DNA from: Nemopilema nomurai
Taxonomy: Eukaryota; Cnidaria; Scyphozoa; Rhizostomeae; Rhizostomatidae
Assembly (NCBI GenBank): GCA_003864495.1
Contig: PEDN01001352.1
Location: 930,001-994,000 of the forward strand
DNA: 64,000 nt
Direction: 5' to 3'
The translations under genes were made by a program, and so were the position numbers. This document shows, one piece after another, positions 25,333 to 37,067 of the stretch. Numbering within the stretch: the first letter of the stretch is position 1; each line of letters begins with the position of its first letter. A model generated the notes under the pieces. The model was given only the letters and a program-made list of their open reading frames with translations. It was not told where the DNA came from and searched no databases.

Positions 25333-28300
25333 TCACATCTTGTCGATTGGAGGGAGCGTATACGTCTCATAGTCTATGCGATCTTTCGATGTTTCGTCCA
25401 TCTGGAAAAAGGAAACAACAAAATTGGAAGAAGGTAAATAGCACAATCGGACGAAGGAAAGCAGCACAATTAGAAGACGGAAAATAACACAATTGGTAGA
25501 AGGGAATCAACACAATTTGAGATACAATAGCACACTGATTGAAATGCGATGCAATGCTAGAATACTTAAAAGATGCTTTTCGCAAACAGTTTTATCCACT
25601 GTCTAATCAATGCACTTGACATATCAAAAAAGTGCGCAGAAACGTCATAAATGTTCTCTCTGGTACCTACACGAGCAATTAAATTTCTTACAATCTGACC
25701 GTCTCTACAAATAAGGCAGAAGAACACTGGCTATTTCAGACACCAAAAAGCAAAAAGTTTTTCTCTATGTGCTGACAGAAGTGGCTATTGTAGGTACATG
25801 ATAGAAACTTCAAGAAATTACTATCAAAATAAAAATAGAGGAATGCACGAAGAGCCACAAATACGTGGATCTGTTGATGTTACTTACATTTTTACTTGAC
25901 TTATCCTTCTGCAAGAGAGAGGGGAACCTTGGGTTGTAATTTGTTTTCGAAGTGGCTATGGGGATTTTCGGCAGCGTGTAATGATGCTTGACTGAAGGTA
26001 AAGTTTTGCCTATGCTTTTTTTCGGCATACCCAAAGTGGATGCACCCAAATCCTTTTGATGTGCAGCCTCTGGAAAGTATATACCCTGCATAAAAAAGAA
26101 CATAATTTAAGTCGTCAAATCAAGTTTACATGGTGCTGAAACTAGGACTCTAGTTGCGTAAGCTAGAATAAACTGCACAAGATTTTACTATAGTATGCTT
26201 GATTACGTGTTTACGATTGAACGGAATGTAATGATGGGGCAATCATGCTGTGTCCCATAGCCTTACGTAAGTCGGTCTACAGAGCCAAGTCTAGGCATTC
26301 AGCAGCGTAAGCAAACGAATCAGGGTCACATTTTGAACACACTTGTCAAGCAGGGAGGCATTTCGCTTCATTTAATATCTATGCGGCACTTATCAACTGC
26401 ACAAAACGGTTATGCGCAAAACGAAAGTTGAAAGATTCAAAGACTGCTGAAAGAATTTTACGGAAACATGTCAATAAATTCAATCAGAAATGGATATCTT
26501 GTCGTAAAAATTTCACAGGAGTGTGTAAATGACTTTAGTCAATCAACTATTATCTATGCACTGTAATGAAATTACATTTTTCATATTGGGACATTGGTTA
26601 TGTATAAATGGCAGCTGATGAACACAAGTTGCGAATTAAGGCAATGCTCAAACACCAAAATGTAGAAAAGTATCCAATACTAGACGTAGATGGAAAGCTG
26701 GACTCACTTTATCCTCTTCCCGCGGCTTCTTTTCTAGTCTCAGCTTCTAGGAAATGAATAGGCTTCATTTTAGAACGGATTACTCGTGACAATGCCATTC
26801 TTTAGGCCACAGAATAAGACTATGCTAGCTCTATAGGAAGCATCCCCTAAACAGATCCACCAGAAGGCTGAACGCAAAAACAAAAGGACACGACAACCAT
26901 TCTGGTGCACTCAAAATCTATTTTCTGCATTTATTGCTACGAAATTGATATGTATTTTTAGGGTACTGATCGATAAAGTCGTGCAGATGCAACCACGAAA
27001 AAATAAAATTTGATATTTTCCTTCGCACTCCCAAGCCTTACATCCTCCATCTTTCAGTATTTCTACTTATATCATTTAGGAAGAACAAGGATCATTTAAT
27101 CAGCAAGGGTCCTAGTCTCACCAAAAAACTCATTTGCAAAACTGTCGGAGCTTTGCAATCAGGAGCGGCTTTGGGATCAGGACAGAGTGCAAAATGAACG
27201 CGGTAAACTTCTACAACCTTACGTCTTTAGAACTTTAAGCAAATAACTCGGTTCAGCTGCTGGCAAAGAAAGCCAAACAATGGGGACAAGTGCCAGCTAC
27301 TCACAAATGTATTTCAAGGCAATTTGTTTATTGAGGCGTTATTCAGATCACAACACTACTTACACTTGGACATGAAAATGTTTACCTTTCCATTAATATT
27401 TACCCAACATTCTAATTTTTACATTCATCCTTGCAGCTCAAAAAGGATCTTCACAAAACAAGCTTTAATCATACAAGTCAGACTTCAGTCATCCAGCGGA
27501 AAGCACGTGAAAAATCTAGAAATTCACGTGACTACCTACCCGTCTGTGCTTCGTCGGCGCTATTACAGGCGGAGCGGCGGGTTGTGAGGCATCTTCGGAA
27601 TTCTGCGATGCACGTGCAATGGCAGCTGCTCGTTTATCGGCATCCCTGCAAAAACACGTCCATTGTAATGGGACAGAAAAAGCAACAAGGAGCGGTAAGT
27701 GCACAAGACCTGATGGAAAACTAATAACTAAATTCCACTTCAACGCAATATGAAATATCAAAGTCGATGCTTGTTGAAAAATATGTGACCAAATATTGGA
27801 TGTTTTCAATAAGAGCTTTCTCGACGGCTAGCAGTTCGGCATGGTAATAAAACAAATTGACACTGCATTGCTCCCGTATTATTGACGATTGGGGTCGTCG
27901 TAGAGCGTGCATTCATATTGCATTCATACACCATTAGCTTGTGCTTTCTCAAAACATTTATCCACAGTGTCTTAGGCCGCGTTTACACGATGCCGGATAA
28001 CTTTTGATCCGGATAGAAAGTTATACGGATAGGCCTCCCGTTTACACGAGTACTGGGCTATCCGTATCAAAAGTGATTCGGTTAGCCGTACAACTTTCGA
28101 TCCTTCTAACTAGACGATCTCAAAGTTATCCGGCACCGTGTAAACGGGCTATCCGAATAACCTTTGATACTGATCGACAGTGAGGCGGCAATTTTGACAG
28201 GCGTTCTTTTGAAAATCGAAGCCTCGTTTCCGATAAAAAGCGTATCAAAATATGACCGGGCCGATATGCATTGATGATTGCTGGAACAGATCAATCTCTT

Positions 28301-31300
28301 TGCCCTACCACTGGAATATGCATTGATCAATCTCTGGATATGCATTGATGATTGCCCTATCACTGGAAATCGTCCCGCATCTCTAAGGCTTAACAAATTT
28401 CTGCTAGTGACGCTTCAAAGGACATTCTTACCTTAAATTTTTGAAGTAAATCTGTCTCAGAATTTGCTTTGATGAGGGCCTAAAATGTAAAGTGGAGCAT
28501 TTTTAGCAGATAGATACAGGCTGACAACGAGGAATACGGTTGCTCGCGGCTCTAAATCTAGCTGATAAGAGCTGATTTTTACTAGCAATTAACAAGCCAT
28601 TCCTTACTGTTCATCCCTAATTTCGAAACGTTCAACTGCGTCAGTGGTAGTTTTATCAATACTGAGCCTTCAAGAAAGTGGCTGGTATGGCAAGAAACTT
28701 CAGCAAACGACAGCAACTGTGGAGAACTAACCTTTCCTCGGGGTCATATGTACACATAAGTTCGATTATGTTTATGCATTCTCGAGAACCGTTTGACAGT
28801 AGATGTGATATCCCCATTTTCTCTTTAAACGGGAAATTGAAGTTCATGTGACGAGATCTAAGAAAAATAGATACAACTAGGGTCAACATCACTACAAAAT
28901 GATTTAGAGGAAATAACTGGGTATTAATTTCCTGATCAAACTTTCTAGGCAATCCTAAGAAAGACTAGTATCGAGTGATGTGAAAGGGCTGTTCAGTATC
29001 ATCCTGATGCAGACTTCCCTTTGCCTCCCTAGTAGGTTTCAACTAATACCTAATTTGAGAGAGTAGAGGCCAGTTTGGCTGAGAGAACTGCAGGCCCTTT
29101 TGAGAGCTGAAAAGGATCACCGAAAAGTGGTCTGACAGCCAAGTGCTTGTCAAGTCACTCATCTACTGCTTCTTCAAGCATACCTGGATTTTTCTTTCAT
29201 TTACAAAAAAACTCCATCCAATGTGCAGTTGAAATTGCTTAGGATACATGGTGCATTAACTCACACAAGTTTCATAGATATAAATACTCTAGAAGGCTGC
29301 AAATAGCGTTTCATTGATCATAAGATAATTACTTTTAAACCGAGCAAGCAATAAATCTGGAATAATGAAATCTGATATGCAGGTGTTAGCGTGTGGTGAG
29401 CCAAGCACGAATGCGATGAAGAAATAAAAAGTTGAATCGACTTAGAATAAGGTTGAAGATAAGAGAAATAAACAAATGCTTCATCTAGAAGGTTCGTTCC
29501 TTCGGTAACTCGATAACTTATCAGAAAGGCAAATCACCAACATGCTTATAGCATCAATATGAATGCTTGATAGGCATCCACAGCTCTAAGTTGTATGCAA
29601 CTAGAAAGAGTTTAATTGACATAGAATAAGGTTGAAGATAAGAGAAATAAACAAATGCTTCATCTAGAAGGTTCGTTCCTTCGGTAACTCGATAACTTAT
29701 CAGAAAGGCGAATCACCAACATGCTTATAGCATCAATATAAATGCTTGATAGGCATCCACAGCTCTGAGTTGTATGCAACTATGAAGAGTTTAATTGACA
29801 TAGAATAAGGTTGAAGATAAGAGAAATAAACAAATGCTTCATCTAGAAGGTTCGTTCCTTCGGTAACTCGATAACTTATCAGAAAGGCAAATCACCAACA
29901 TGCTTATAGCATCAATATAAATGCTTGATAGGCATCCACAGCTCTGAGCTGTGGGCAACTAGCAGTCCTAGCTTAAGATTCATTGCACTGCCTAGTGAGA
30001 GATGCTGAATTTCCGTTTAACCGCCGCCCATCAATTTTTAGATTGACTGGCAGCATATTATTGAGACCTATGGACCACCATCTGCTTCATTTTCATTAAA
30101 ATTTCATGCACTTTCTTCTAGGATCTGTAGTTTCCAAACAATAAAGTAAATCTTCCAGCTAGTTTAATGCAAATTCTCAGCTTCCAACCAAAAGCCTCTT
30201 GCCGGGCAATGCGTTCACCATTTTTGACAGCAAATTTTCGAGAGAGTAGATTTTCCAGTCTAGCAATTTAGTTAACTCACTTTTTAAGTCTGTTCAAAAG
30301 AGTCTGTGACGGGGTGCCAAGAATGTCATGTATCTTCGCAATCTGATCGACTTCATTCGCACCAGGAAACAATGGTCGTAGTCTATATAAATAGAAGGAG
30401 GACTCATCATATACCAAGAGAAAAAAGACACCCGGACAAGTAAAACTGGCTACGTTTTTTAACTTCTTATAGCGAATAAAAACAAATTGATCAAGTTTCA
30501 GTGAGGAAAAATTTCGATCCATCACATAACATCATGATCACGTGAGCCCGAATGCTGCTAACTCGTGCAGTGTTTCAACATTTCTAGCCAAAAGATAAAA
30601 TGGCGATGCGATATTCAGAATTCATAGTAGCTCAACTGGCTGACAGCGATAAGAACGAATATGATAAAATCATAACGGGTCATTTTGATGAATTCATTAT
30701 CATTAAGTTACTAGGCAGATTAATGGTGATAGCCAGGTGAACTAGCAGGGGCTGATAAAGAACAAAACGCACGTGTTACTTACGACAAAATTTCGTAAAA
30801 GACACATCCGATACCCCAAATGTCCATTTTGTATGTGTAGTAACCATCAGTTAGTAGGCATTCTGGCGCCCTATACCTACAAAGGCAGATCTGAGATTCC
30901 ACTACTTCATACTTCATGGGTGAAGGTAAAAGCAAGAGGTATTTTACCCTCTCTTCTTTTACATGGAATTCACAGCAAATTAACATTTTGTAATCGAACA
31001 AAATTAACCGACTTCTTGTTTCATTTTTGAAACTTACATACTCGCTGTTTTAAATGGAAAAGGCAGGTTGTTGGTCTAAACGAATTTTTAAAGATTTTGA
31101 CAACATTTAGTCACATTAAGTTGATAAATAGTCCAACACATAAATGGAATACAAAAGGATTGCTGATGACAGTGCACTGCAAGTTAGAAAAAAGGACGGG
31201 CCTATATGCACCAGAGATTCTATGTTTCTGTAACTTTCAAGGGCATGTCTACAAAATAAACCAAAGAGTGCATTTACCATCGCGTTGAAATGTACTCCGT

Positions 31301-34300
31301 GTAAGGTTGTTTTGAATAGACGCTTCGGCAAGAGCCCAGATCTGCAAGCTTAACGTTTTCACCCTGAAAAAACACCAGAAGACATCAAACTTGGGAATTT
31401 ATGTTTTTAAACGAACCAAGAAAAACTGAGCGACCTGCTTGTAATTAAAAATCTGATCGTCGAATCAAACTTATTTGCAAAGGTAGGCGGAGTTCCATTC
31501 AAAAACATGATCGGAAAGCTTGGGATCATACGTCAAATGCATAAAACGAGTCCCGATGTACTGAATCGTTTCTTAGTTTGCAAAGCAGTTTAGCGCTACA
31601 AGGGCATGCACCGGTTATGTAACAAGACCACTTTCAAAGCCATTAGATGGGATTGTAGCAACGGATGGGTTAATAATAATCTGAGGGGGCTGCAATGATC
31701 GTAGGGGGTTGAAAACTTGCATAAAATTAATAGCGGTGTGGTTGGAATAAAAGGGAGTGAAAGTGGGTGTGGTTTAGAAGAGAATACACAGTTTCTTGAA
31801 GTCAGCTTTCAAACGAACAGATTTAGTTATACGAAATTCGCTGTCTTACACCTTGCACCTTGGGGAGGGGACAGACTTTCATAAGAGAAGAGAACAGAAA
31901 GCTTCACCAAGCAGTAAATATCAATATCATTTATGAACATTATTTTCGTTGAGGAGGATGTTGCAAAATTTCACTCAATAAGCTATAACGAAGGCTATAA
32001 AAACTTTTATGTTCCCAGTTCCATGGTTTTGAATACGTAATGCATCAAATTATATTTGCTGCTCTTCAAATATTTTCCTCAATGCCGTTGGGTTTGAATA
32101 AAAGACGGTATGAACTAAGATAAGACAAGGGCATTTGTAAAAATCGTGCTGATATCTAACTAAGAAACATACCTTAATCAAAATGTTTTCTGGCTTAATA
32201 TCCCTGTGGAAAATACCATTCCTAATTGAAGAAAAAAATGCTTTTCAAAACCTGAAAACACAAAAATAGTCGGAACACATGAAGCAAATACACCTCAATA
32301 TCTGCAGCGAAGTTGAAAACATTTTAACTAGCAAGAGAATCATTAGAGTGATGCACCGATAAAAAAACCCGTCAAATATACATTTCCATCGCAGCTGCAA
32401 TTACTTTTGACTGTATAATGTCGTAGGTGGTGTGAATATAAGCAAATAGCTACGCTTATGAATGATTATTTGTTGGAGAGCGACTCTTTTTAGAATAACA
32501 AAATACGTAATTTGAACTCGTCTTTCTACCAATCAGAATAGAACATCGCAAAACAAGTTTGTAGGGCCTTCAGTCCCACTGGAATGACTTGACGAAAAAA
32601 AATCTTTTGAATCGCGTTCAAAATTAATGCAGTTTGCTCTACTTTACAAGAACCCCAGAGAACTCTCAGCAGATTCGGAGGTAAATTCTTCTAAAACGCC
32701 CTCAGTGGATTGAAATTGCTGAAGGTTGCTGATTGCTGAAGATTGTTTTCGGTCCTAAGAAGAACCTTTATTGTTTGCTGACATTAAAATCCACATAACT
32801 TTGTTTTTCAAAGAATTGAAACTTCAATATAGATTGGATACCATTGACAGAAGACACGTACTTGGAAATTCGCGGTATATATTATAGCTAGATACATAGC
32901 AATATATGCAATCTCGTTTGGAAAGGATAAACAGGACTACCAGCTTTCGCAATTGAATAATCGCACAATTCAGTGATCAGTAATCTTTGCATAAGCATCC
33001 TTCGGATTACCATAGATTTCTTCACGCCGCATGTGTTTTAATTGGTGGCGAAAACAAATCAGTATTCACTTAAAACTATGACCAGCTATTTTGCCTGGAG
33101 TGTAAAACTCAAACTGTTGTATTAAGTTAATTTGTTTGCACTGCAATGTAGGCGGTTTGAATGAAAACCAATCCTTACAGCGTAATAAAAGTTGACGTTT
33201 ATGAAGTAAGAAATCAGTTTAGGCTACAATCCAAGAAGCACGCTTAATGAAAACATTAAAACCCTTCCAATTATCAAGTGCAGGTGATTGTCGATTGCCA
33301 GTCACAGCGAGAAACCGCATCATTTAGCGGATAAACAATCTTCAGCCCAAAAGGCACGTGGAAATTTATTTCCTTGACAGGATTTTTAACATAAACACTG
33401 GCGACTTTGTGCTCTTAATGAGATTTTTGACGACAGCCTGTTTCCTTCTCTTTCACAAACTCCACAATAAAAAGCATTCGAACTCAAGAAAGCATGCGCA
33501 AATTTTGTTTGGTGACGAACAAATGGCTCGCCTTGTTTCTCATTAATGCTGATATCATGGATGTAGGCATTTATATCTAGGCATACTAATTCTAACTTTT
33601 TAACTTAGTGGGAAAATCTTCTTTGCTGCCACCAAGGACCATTATCTGTGGCTCTATATTCAATACTTCTGTGAATCCCATGACACGTCTGAAATAACAG
33701 GATATCACCAACGAAGCGTCAGTACCATACGTTAAATTTCACGCCGTCTGCATCTCGCTTACTGAGGCAGTGGTAGCAGATACCAAACGAGGCAGAACTC
33801 AGGAAATGAAATCCAAGGAATGGAAACAAACATGCTTTTAGCATACAGAAAGTTTGCCAGAAATCTCCAGTTTTGTGTTGGCTTGGCAACCACTTAATAA
33901 GCAAACTGACTTTCCTGATGGCTGACCAACTTTTTCATTATATTAATCAAGGACAAGATAATCATCTGTCATGCCAAAGGTTACTTTTGGGAGATCAGTA
34001 TAAAACAAAAGGTGTTATTTACAGTCCTTAATAAAATTGTAACAAAGTAGATCATATTTTAACAGGATAGCAAGCATTGTCTCAGTTCAACAAACTCAAT
34101 TCTACTTGTTGTTCACTTGGGAACTTTCAATGTTATTTATTAAAAAGGCAGCTGGAAAAACAATTCCTTGCTAGCGCCAAAAAGTTTAATAGAAAACACA
34201 AAAACAAGAAAAACAAACAAAGCTAATCACACAAAAATGCAGCAGTTTGACAGCATTTACCCTGGCATGTTGTGTACTTTTGCAGGAGACAAAAACAGTT

Positions 34301-36627
34301 GCCAGTTACCTGCAAGTCTCTTACTGCAATGTTAATAATAACCAAGTGCCTTAATAATAGCCATTGTTAGGGAAGAAGAGGCACTGAACCCATATGGTAC
34401 AAGGATAGGCATCCTCTCTTTATGAAAATCACCAACCTTGGACAAAATTACTAACTTACAGGTGGTCTGTTTATTGAAAGTAGCATCTTGTGAACTTTTT
34501 AAAAAGGTATAGTAGTATATAATACAAATAATGATGCCAGGTAAACTAGACAGTCTGTCCCTGGTCTCCCTTTTCCGCCACCTTAACTGATTGTACAGGT
34601 AAAATCCAAGGTGTTGCTTATCATAACAAAAGTCTTCATGTGCCAACTTTATTGGAGCATAATCGATATTCAAATTGTCATAGAAGCATTTCTCTGGCTT
34701 GTTTATTAGTAAAACAAATCCAGAGTCAAGTCCAATGGTTCTGAACAAACAATGGTTAGATAATCTTACAGGATCTTCCAAAAGGGTATTATTAGTTATA
34801 AATCATGAAGCCAGGAGATTTTGATTGGAGCAATGGTATCTTGTTCCACAGCAAATAAATCATCGGATCAACTTTCGCATTGCTCATATTTCACTGAAAA
34901 TAAGTGCCTCTTAAATGTGATGTACACTGTAGTCTTTACAGTCCCCATTCCTTCAATGTCAAATAGACAAATAGGCCACTCTTGCTTAATATTTAAATAT
35001 TTAAGATAAACAGGATATCTATCCATAATCACATTGTTTAAACTTACCTGTGCATATGGTCGAGACCTCTCAAGGCTTGGTAAATATAACTCCTACATTT
35101 TTGTTCTGGTAAAGAATGTTTTCGCCCTAAACAATCAAGAGAAATGCATCATGGTCATAAAATATATCTTCTCAAAAGAAATTAAAATTAAAAGGATCAG
35201 ATTACACTTAGAAAACATAGGAACTTATAAATTACAAGCAGAAAAACAAACAGCTAAAATCTTTATTTGTCAGAATTTATAAACTGAATGGAGTAAGTCA
35301 ATATGTGGCATAATGCCCATTTTTAAATGTAGTATAGATGTATAAAATGCATGAAATTGAATTTACACAATTATACTAGAAAGCAAAATTATACCTCTTA
35401 TAAGTTCATATAGATTCATATCAAGTAGTTCACAAATTAGGGCTACAGTTCCAGTTTTTCGGTCACTAAAAGAAAATAATTAAATTGTGAGAAGTCAAAA
35501 AAATTAAGCATCAACTTTTAAATGCATAAAGTAAAGGGGATGATTGCACACTGGAAAATGATTTTATCAAAACATGGCTATGACAGAATTTTGATTTGAT
35601 TAAAAAGCACAGAAGCTGTTAATAGCCATAGACTCAGTATCACGTTCCGTCAGAATCATACAAAATTGACATCTTAAAAGAAATGGGATTTCGTTGAAAA
35701 TCAAACATACAATATCACTTCTTTCAACTCAACAAGATTTGTATGTGGACTCAGCCGCCTCATCGCTTGAATCTCTCTCAGATTATTGACACTATCCATT
35801 CTGTTGATAAAGACATTCACATTGTTAGCCAAACAAAGGTAACACCATTTCAAAACATTGGAATCATCATAAAATCCCAAACCTCTACACCTGCATAGAA
35901 TAAGGAGGATTATGCTCAATCTAATATGCCACTGTTGACTGACCTGTGCAAAAATTGTGAAAATCATGTTTAAAATTAAAGGATTTATTATACTTACTAC
36001 CACTGTTACAGGACACATCAGTACCACTAATTTTGTGACAAATTCTATTAAATAAGCAATAGACACCTGATAGTTGTCAGAGTTCAGAAATTAGTGGTAC
36101 ATTGGTAATAAATGTATAAAAATATGATGAGAGTATAAATGGTACCACAAGCTTGTAATATTTGAAAATTGACAGGGGGCAATATCATATTATTTCAATG
36201 TAGAAAGTATCATGCAACTAGCCAAAAATATGATTAACTCACGTGTCAAAATGTTGCTTCATCCTCTTGCAGGCATAATACTGCCTGTCATCTACATTTT
36301 GGCATTTTAAAACTTCGGAGAATGTCCCCTCTCCCTTCTTCCCAAGAATTCTATACTCTAGAAGGAGAAAGTCAACTGTACAGACAAAGTGTCTGGATAG
36401 TATTGGTGTTTACTTTGTTGTAAGAACAGTTAACGAGTAACAGTAAATAAGGCAGACAGATATAATATACTTGCAGAAGTAAATCTGTACGTTGATGTTT
36501 TGGTTGTTTGTCAATAAAAGTCTAAACGATGATGACGGAGCCTTGATCGCAACTTCAGGTACCACAAGTACAATTGGCTCACGGACAATAATACAACGGA
36601 GATAAAGAAAATCGACTCACTTTGCAT
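25333..36627 (-). CDS. MOK: MOK (RAGE-1) family protein kinase (fourteen exons, complete)
   Basis: Exons on the minus strand: 36627-36621, 36357-36243, 35800-35711, 35465-35395, 35126-35048, 32221-32173, 31363-31278, 30876-30784, 30382-30281, 28857-28732, 28479-28432, 27645-27540, 26085-25888 and 25401-25333. All junction phases agree. The sum is 1239 nt, 412 residues plus stop (human MOK is 419). Visible motifs are the glycine loop [12 protein letters not shown]33 in [13 protein letters not shown] at 126, DLG at 145-147 where vertebrate MOK has DFG, the TEY activation motif at 159-161, RAPE, and the CMGC-type insert region. The tail after about residue 290 is alanine/proline-rich and ends [13 protein letters not shown] belongs to the MAK/ICK/MOK group, acting at cilia in other animals. 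The first coding exon holds only seven coding bases. Confidence 0.95.
25428..25520. repeat. 23-bp degenerate minisatellite in MOK intron 13
   Basis: About four head-to-tail units of 23 bp, each beginning CACAAT and followed by GG/AG-AAGA-GGAA-rich sequence with purine bias on the plus strand. It lies just upstream, in MOK reading direction, of the last MOK exon. Confidence 0.65.
27980..28149. mobile_element. Hairpin MITE with GTTTACACG inverted repeats
   Basis: The left arm (27980-28009) reads CGTTTACACGATGCCGGATA and continues ACTTTTGATC. The right arm (28117-28149) reads as its inverse with few changes (CCCGTTTACACGGTGCCGGA on the minus strand). Internal copies of GGCTATCCG(T/A)AT occur on both sides, making the whole 170 bp strongly self-complementary. 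It has no coding capacity and sits in MOK intron 11. Target-site duplication was not resolved. Confidence 0.7.
29444..29962. repeat. Triplicated 179-bp tandem repeat in MOK intron 9
   Basis: Three nearly identical units starting at 29445, 29624 and 29803 (period exactly 179 bp). Each runs GAATAAGGTTGAAGATAAGA ... to GGCATCCACAGCTCT. Only a few substitutions distinguish the copies, so the expansion is recent. The last unit is cut short after AGCTCTGAGCTG. No frame is maintained across the units. Confidence 0.9.
34332..34781 (-). other. 149-codon open frame within MOK intron 5, doubtful
   Basis: An open frame with low-complexity leucine/isoleucine/tyrosine content and no motif I recognise. It lies in MOK intron 5 (35047-32222) on the same strand as MOK. 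There is no good start context or splice evidence. It may be a fragment of an unknown repeat or simply chance. Confidence 0.15.
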
Positions 36628-36798
36628 CGCTCTTGATATCCTTGTATCAACGTATGCTCATTTTCCTGTTCGTTATCCAAAATCTAAAGCGAGGACTACA
36701 GCCCGCGAAACACAGGCTGCTTCATTATCTTTGTCCTTTGATCAACCTGAACTTTTCAGCTCGGCGAATGGCGAAACTGAGGCCGACATGTTGCGAAT

Positions 36799-36812
36799 GT
36801 TGCTAGGATACC
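36799..36812 (-). promoter_or_regulatory. Candidate RFX X-box upstream of MOK
   Basis: On the minus strand the sequence reads GGTATCCTAGCAAC, about 170 bases upstream of the MOK ATG. It comprises two imperfect inverted half-sites (GTATCC and AGCAAC) separated by one base. RFX factors bind such X-boxes in promoters of ciliary genes, with spacers of one to three bases. One position departs from the usual consensus, and no footprint is available, so this is inference from motif plus position. Confidence 0.4.
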
Positions 36813-36916
36813 AATGAACAAGAAATCTAGACAAAAGGGTCGTGTAAACAAACAGAACAAACACAAACATACTGAAATGAAAGTCTAAACTGCTGGAGTA
36901 CGACAAGAAATATATG

Positions 36917-37067
36917 CTCACAGCAGTTATGATGTATTTTCCAATCTTTATAGCTCTGGATGTGGGAATGTTGTAGGTTGCACGACGTCCGGCAGAGCGT
37001 TTTGTCGTATCGAAGGGATACGATTCAGATGTGAACTGGGGGCGCTCACCGAGGCCCTGGCCATACC
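36917..37067 (-). other. Exon-like open segment, unidentified
   Basis: After a good acceptor (TTTGTTTATAG ending at 37068) the minus strand reads YGQGLGERPQFTSESYPFDT and on through KRSAGRRATYNIPTSRAIKIG, which has balanced, protein-like composition. The only nearby donor (GTGAGC after 36917) is weak, and the frame stays open into hydrophobic, less protein-like sequence. No partner exon was found before MOK begins. I do not recognise the family. Confidence 0.3.

Noticed and set aside
29444..29962. Possible hammerhead ribozyme within the 179-bp tandem unit
   Set aside because: A CTGATAA stretch occurs on the minus strand, but the conserved core G and the GAAA segment are not present in a compatible fold.
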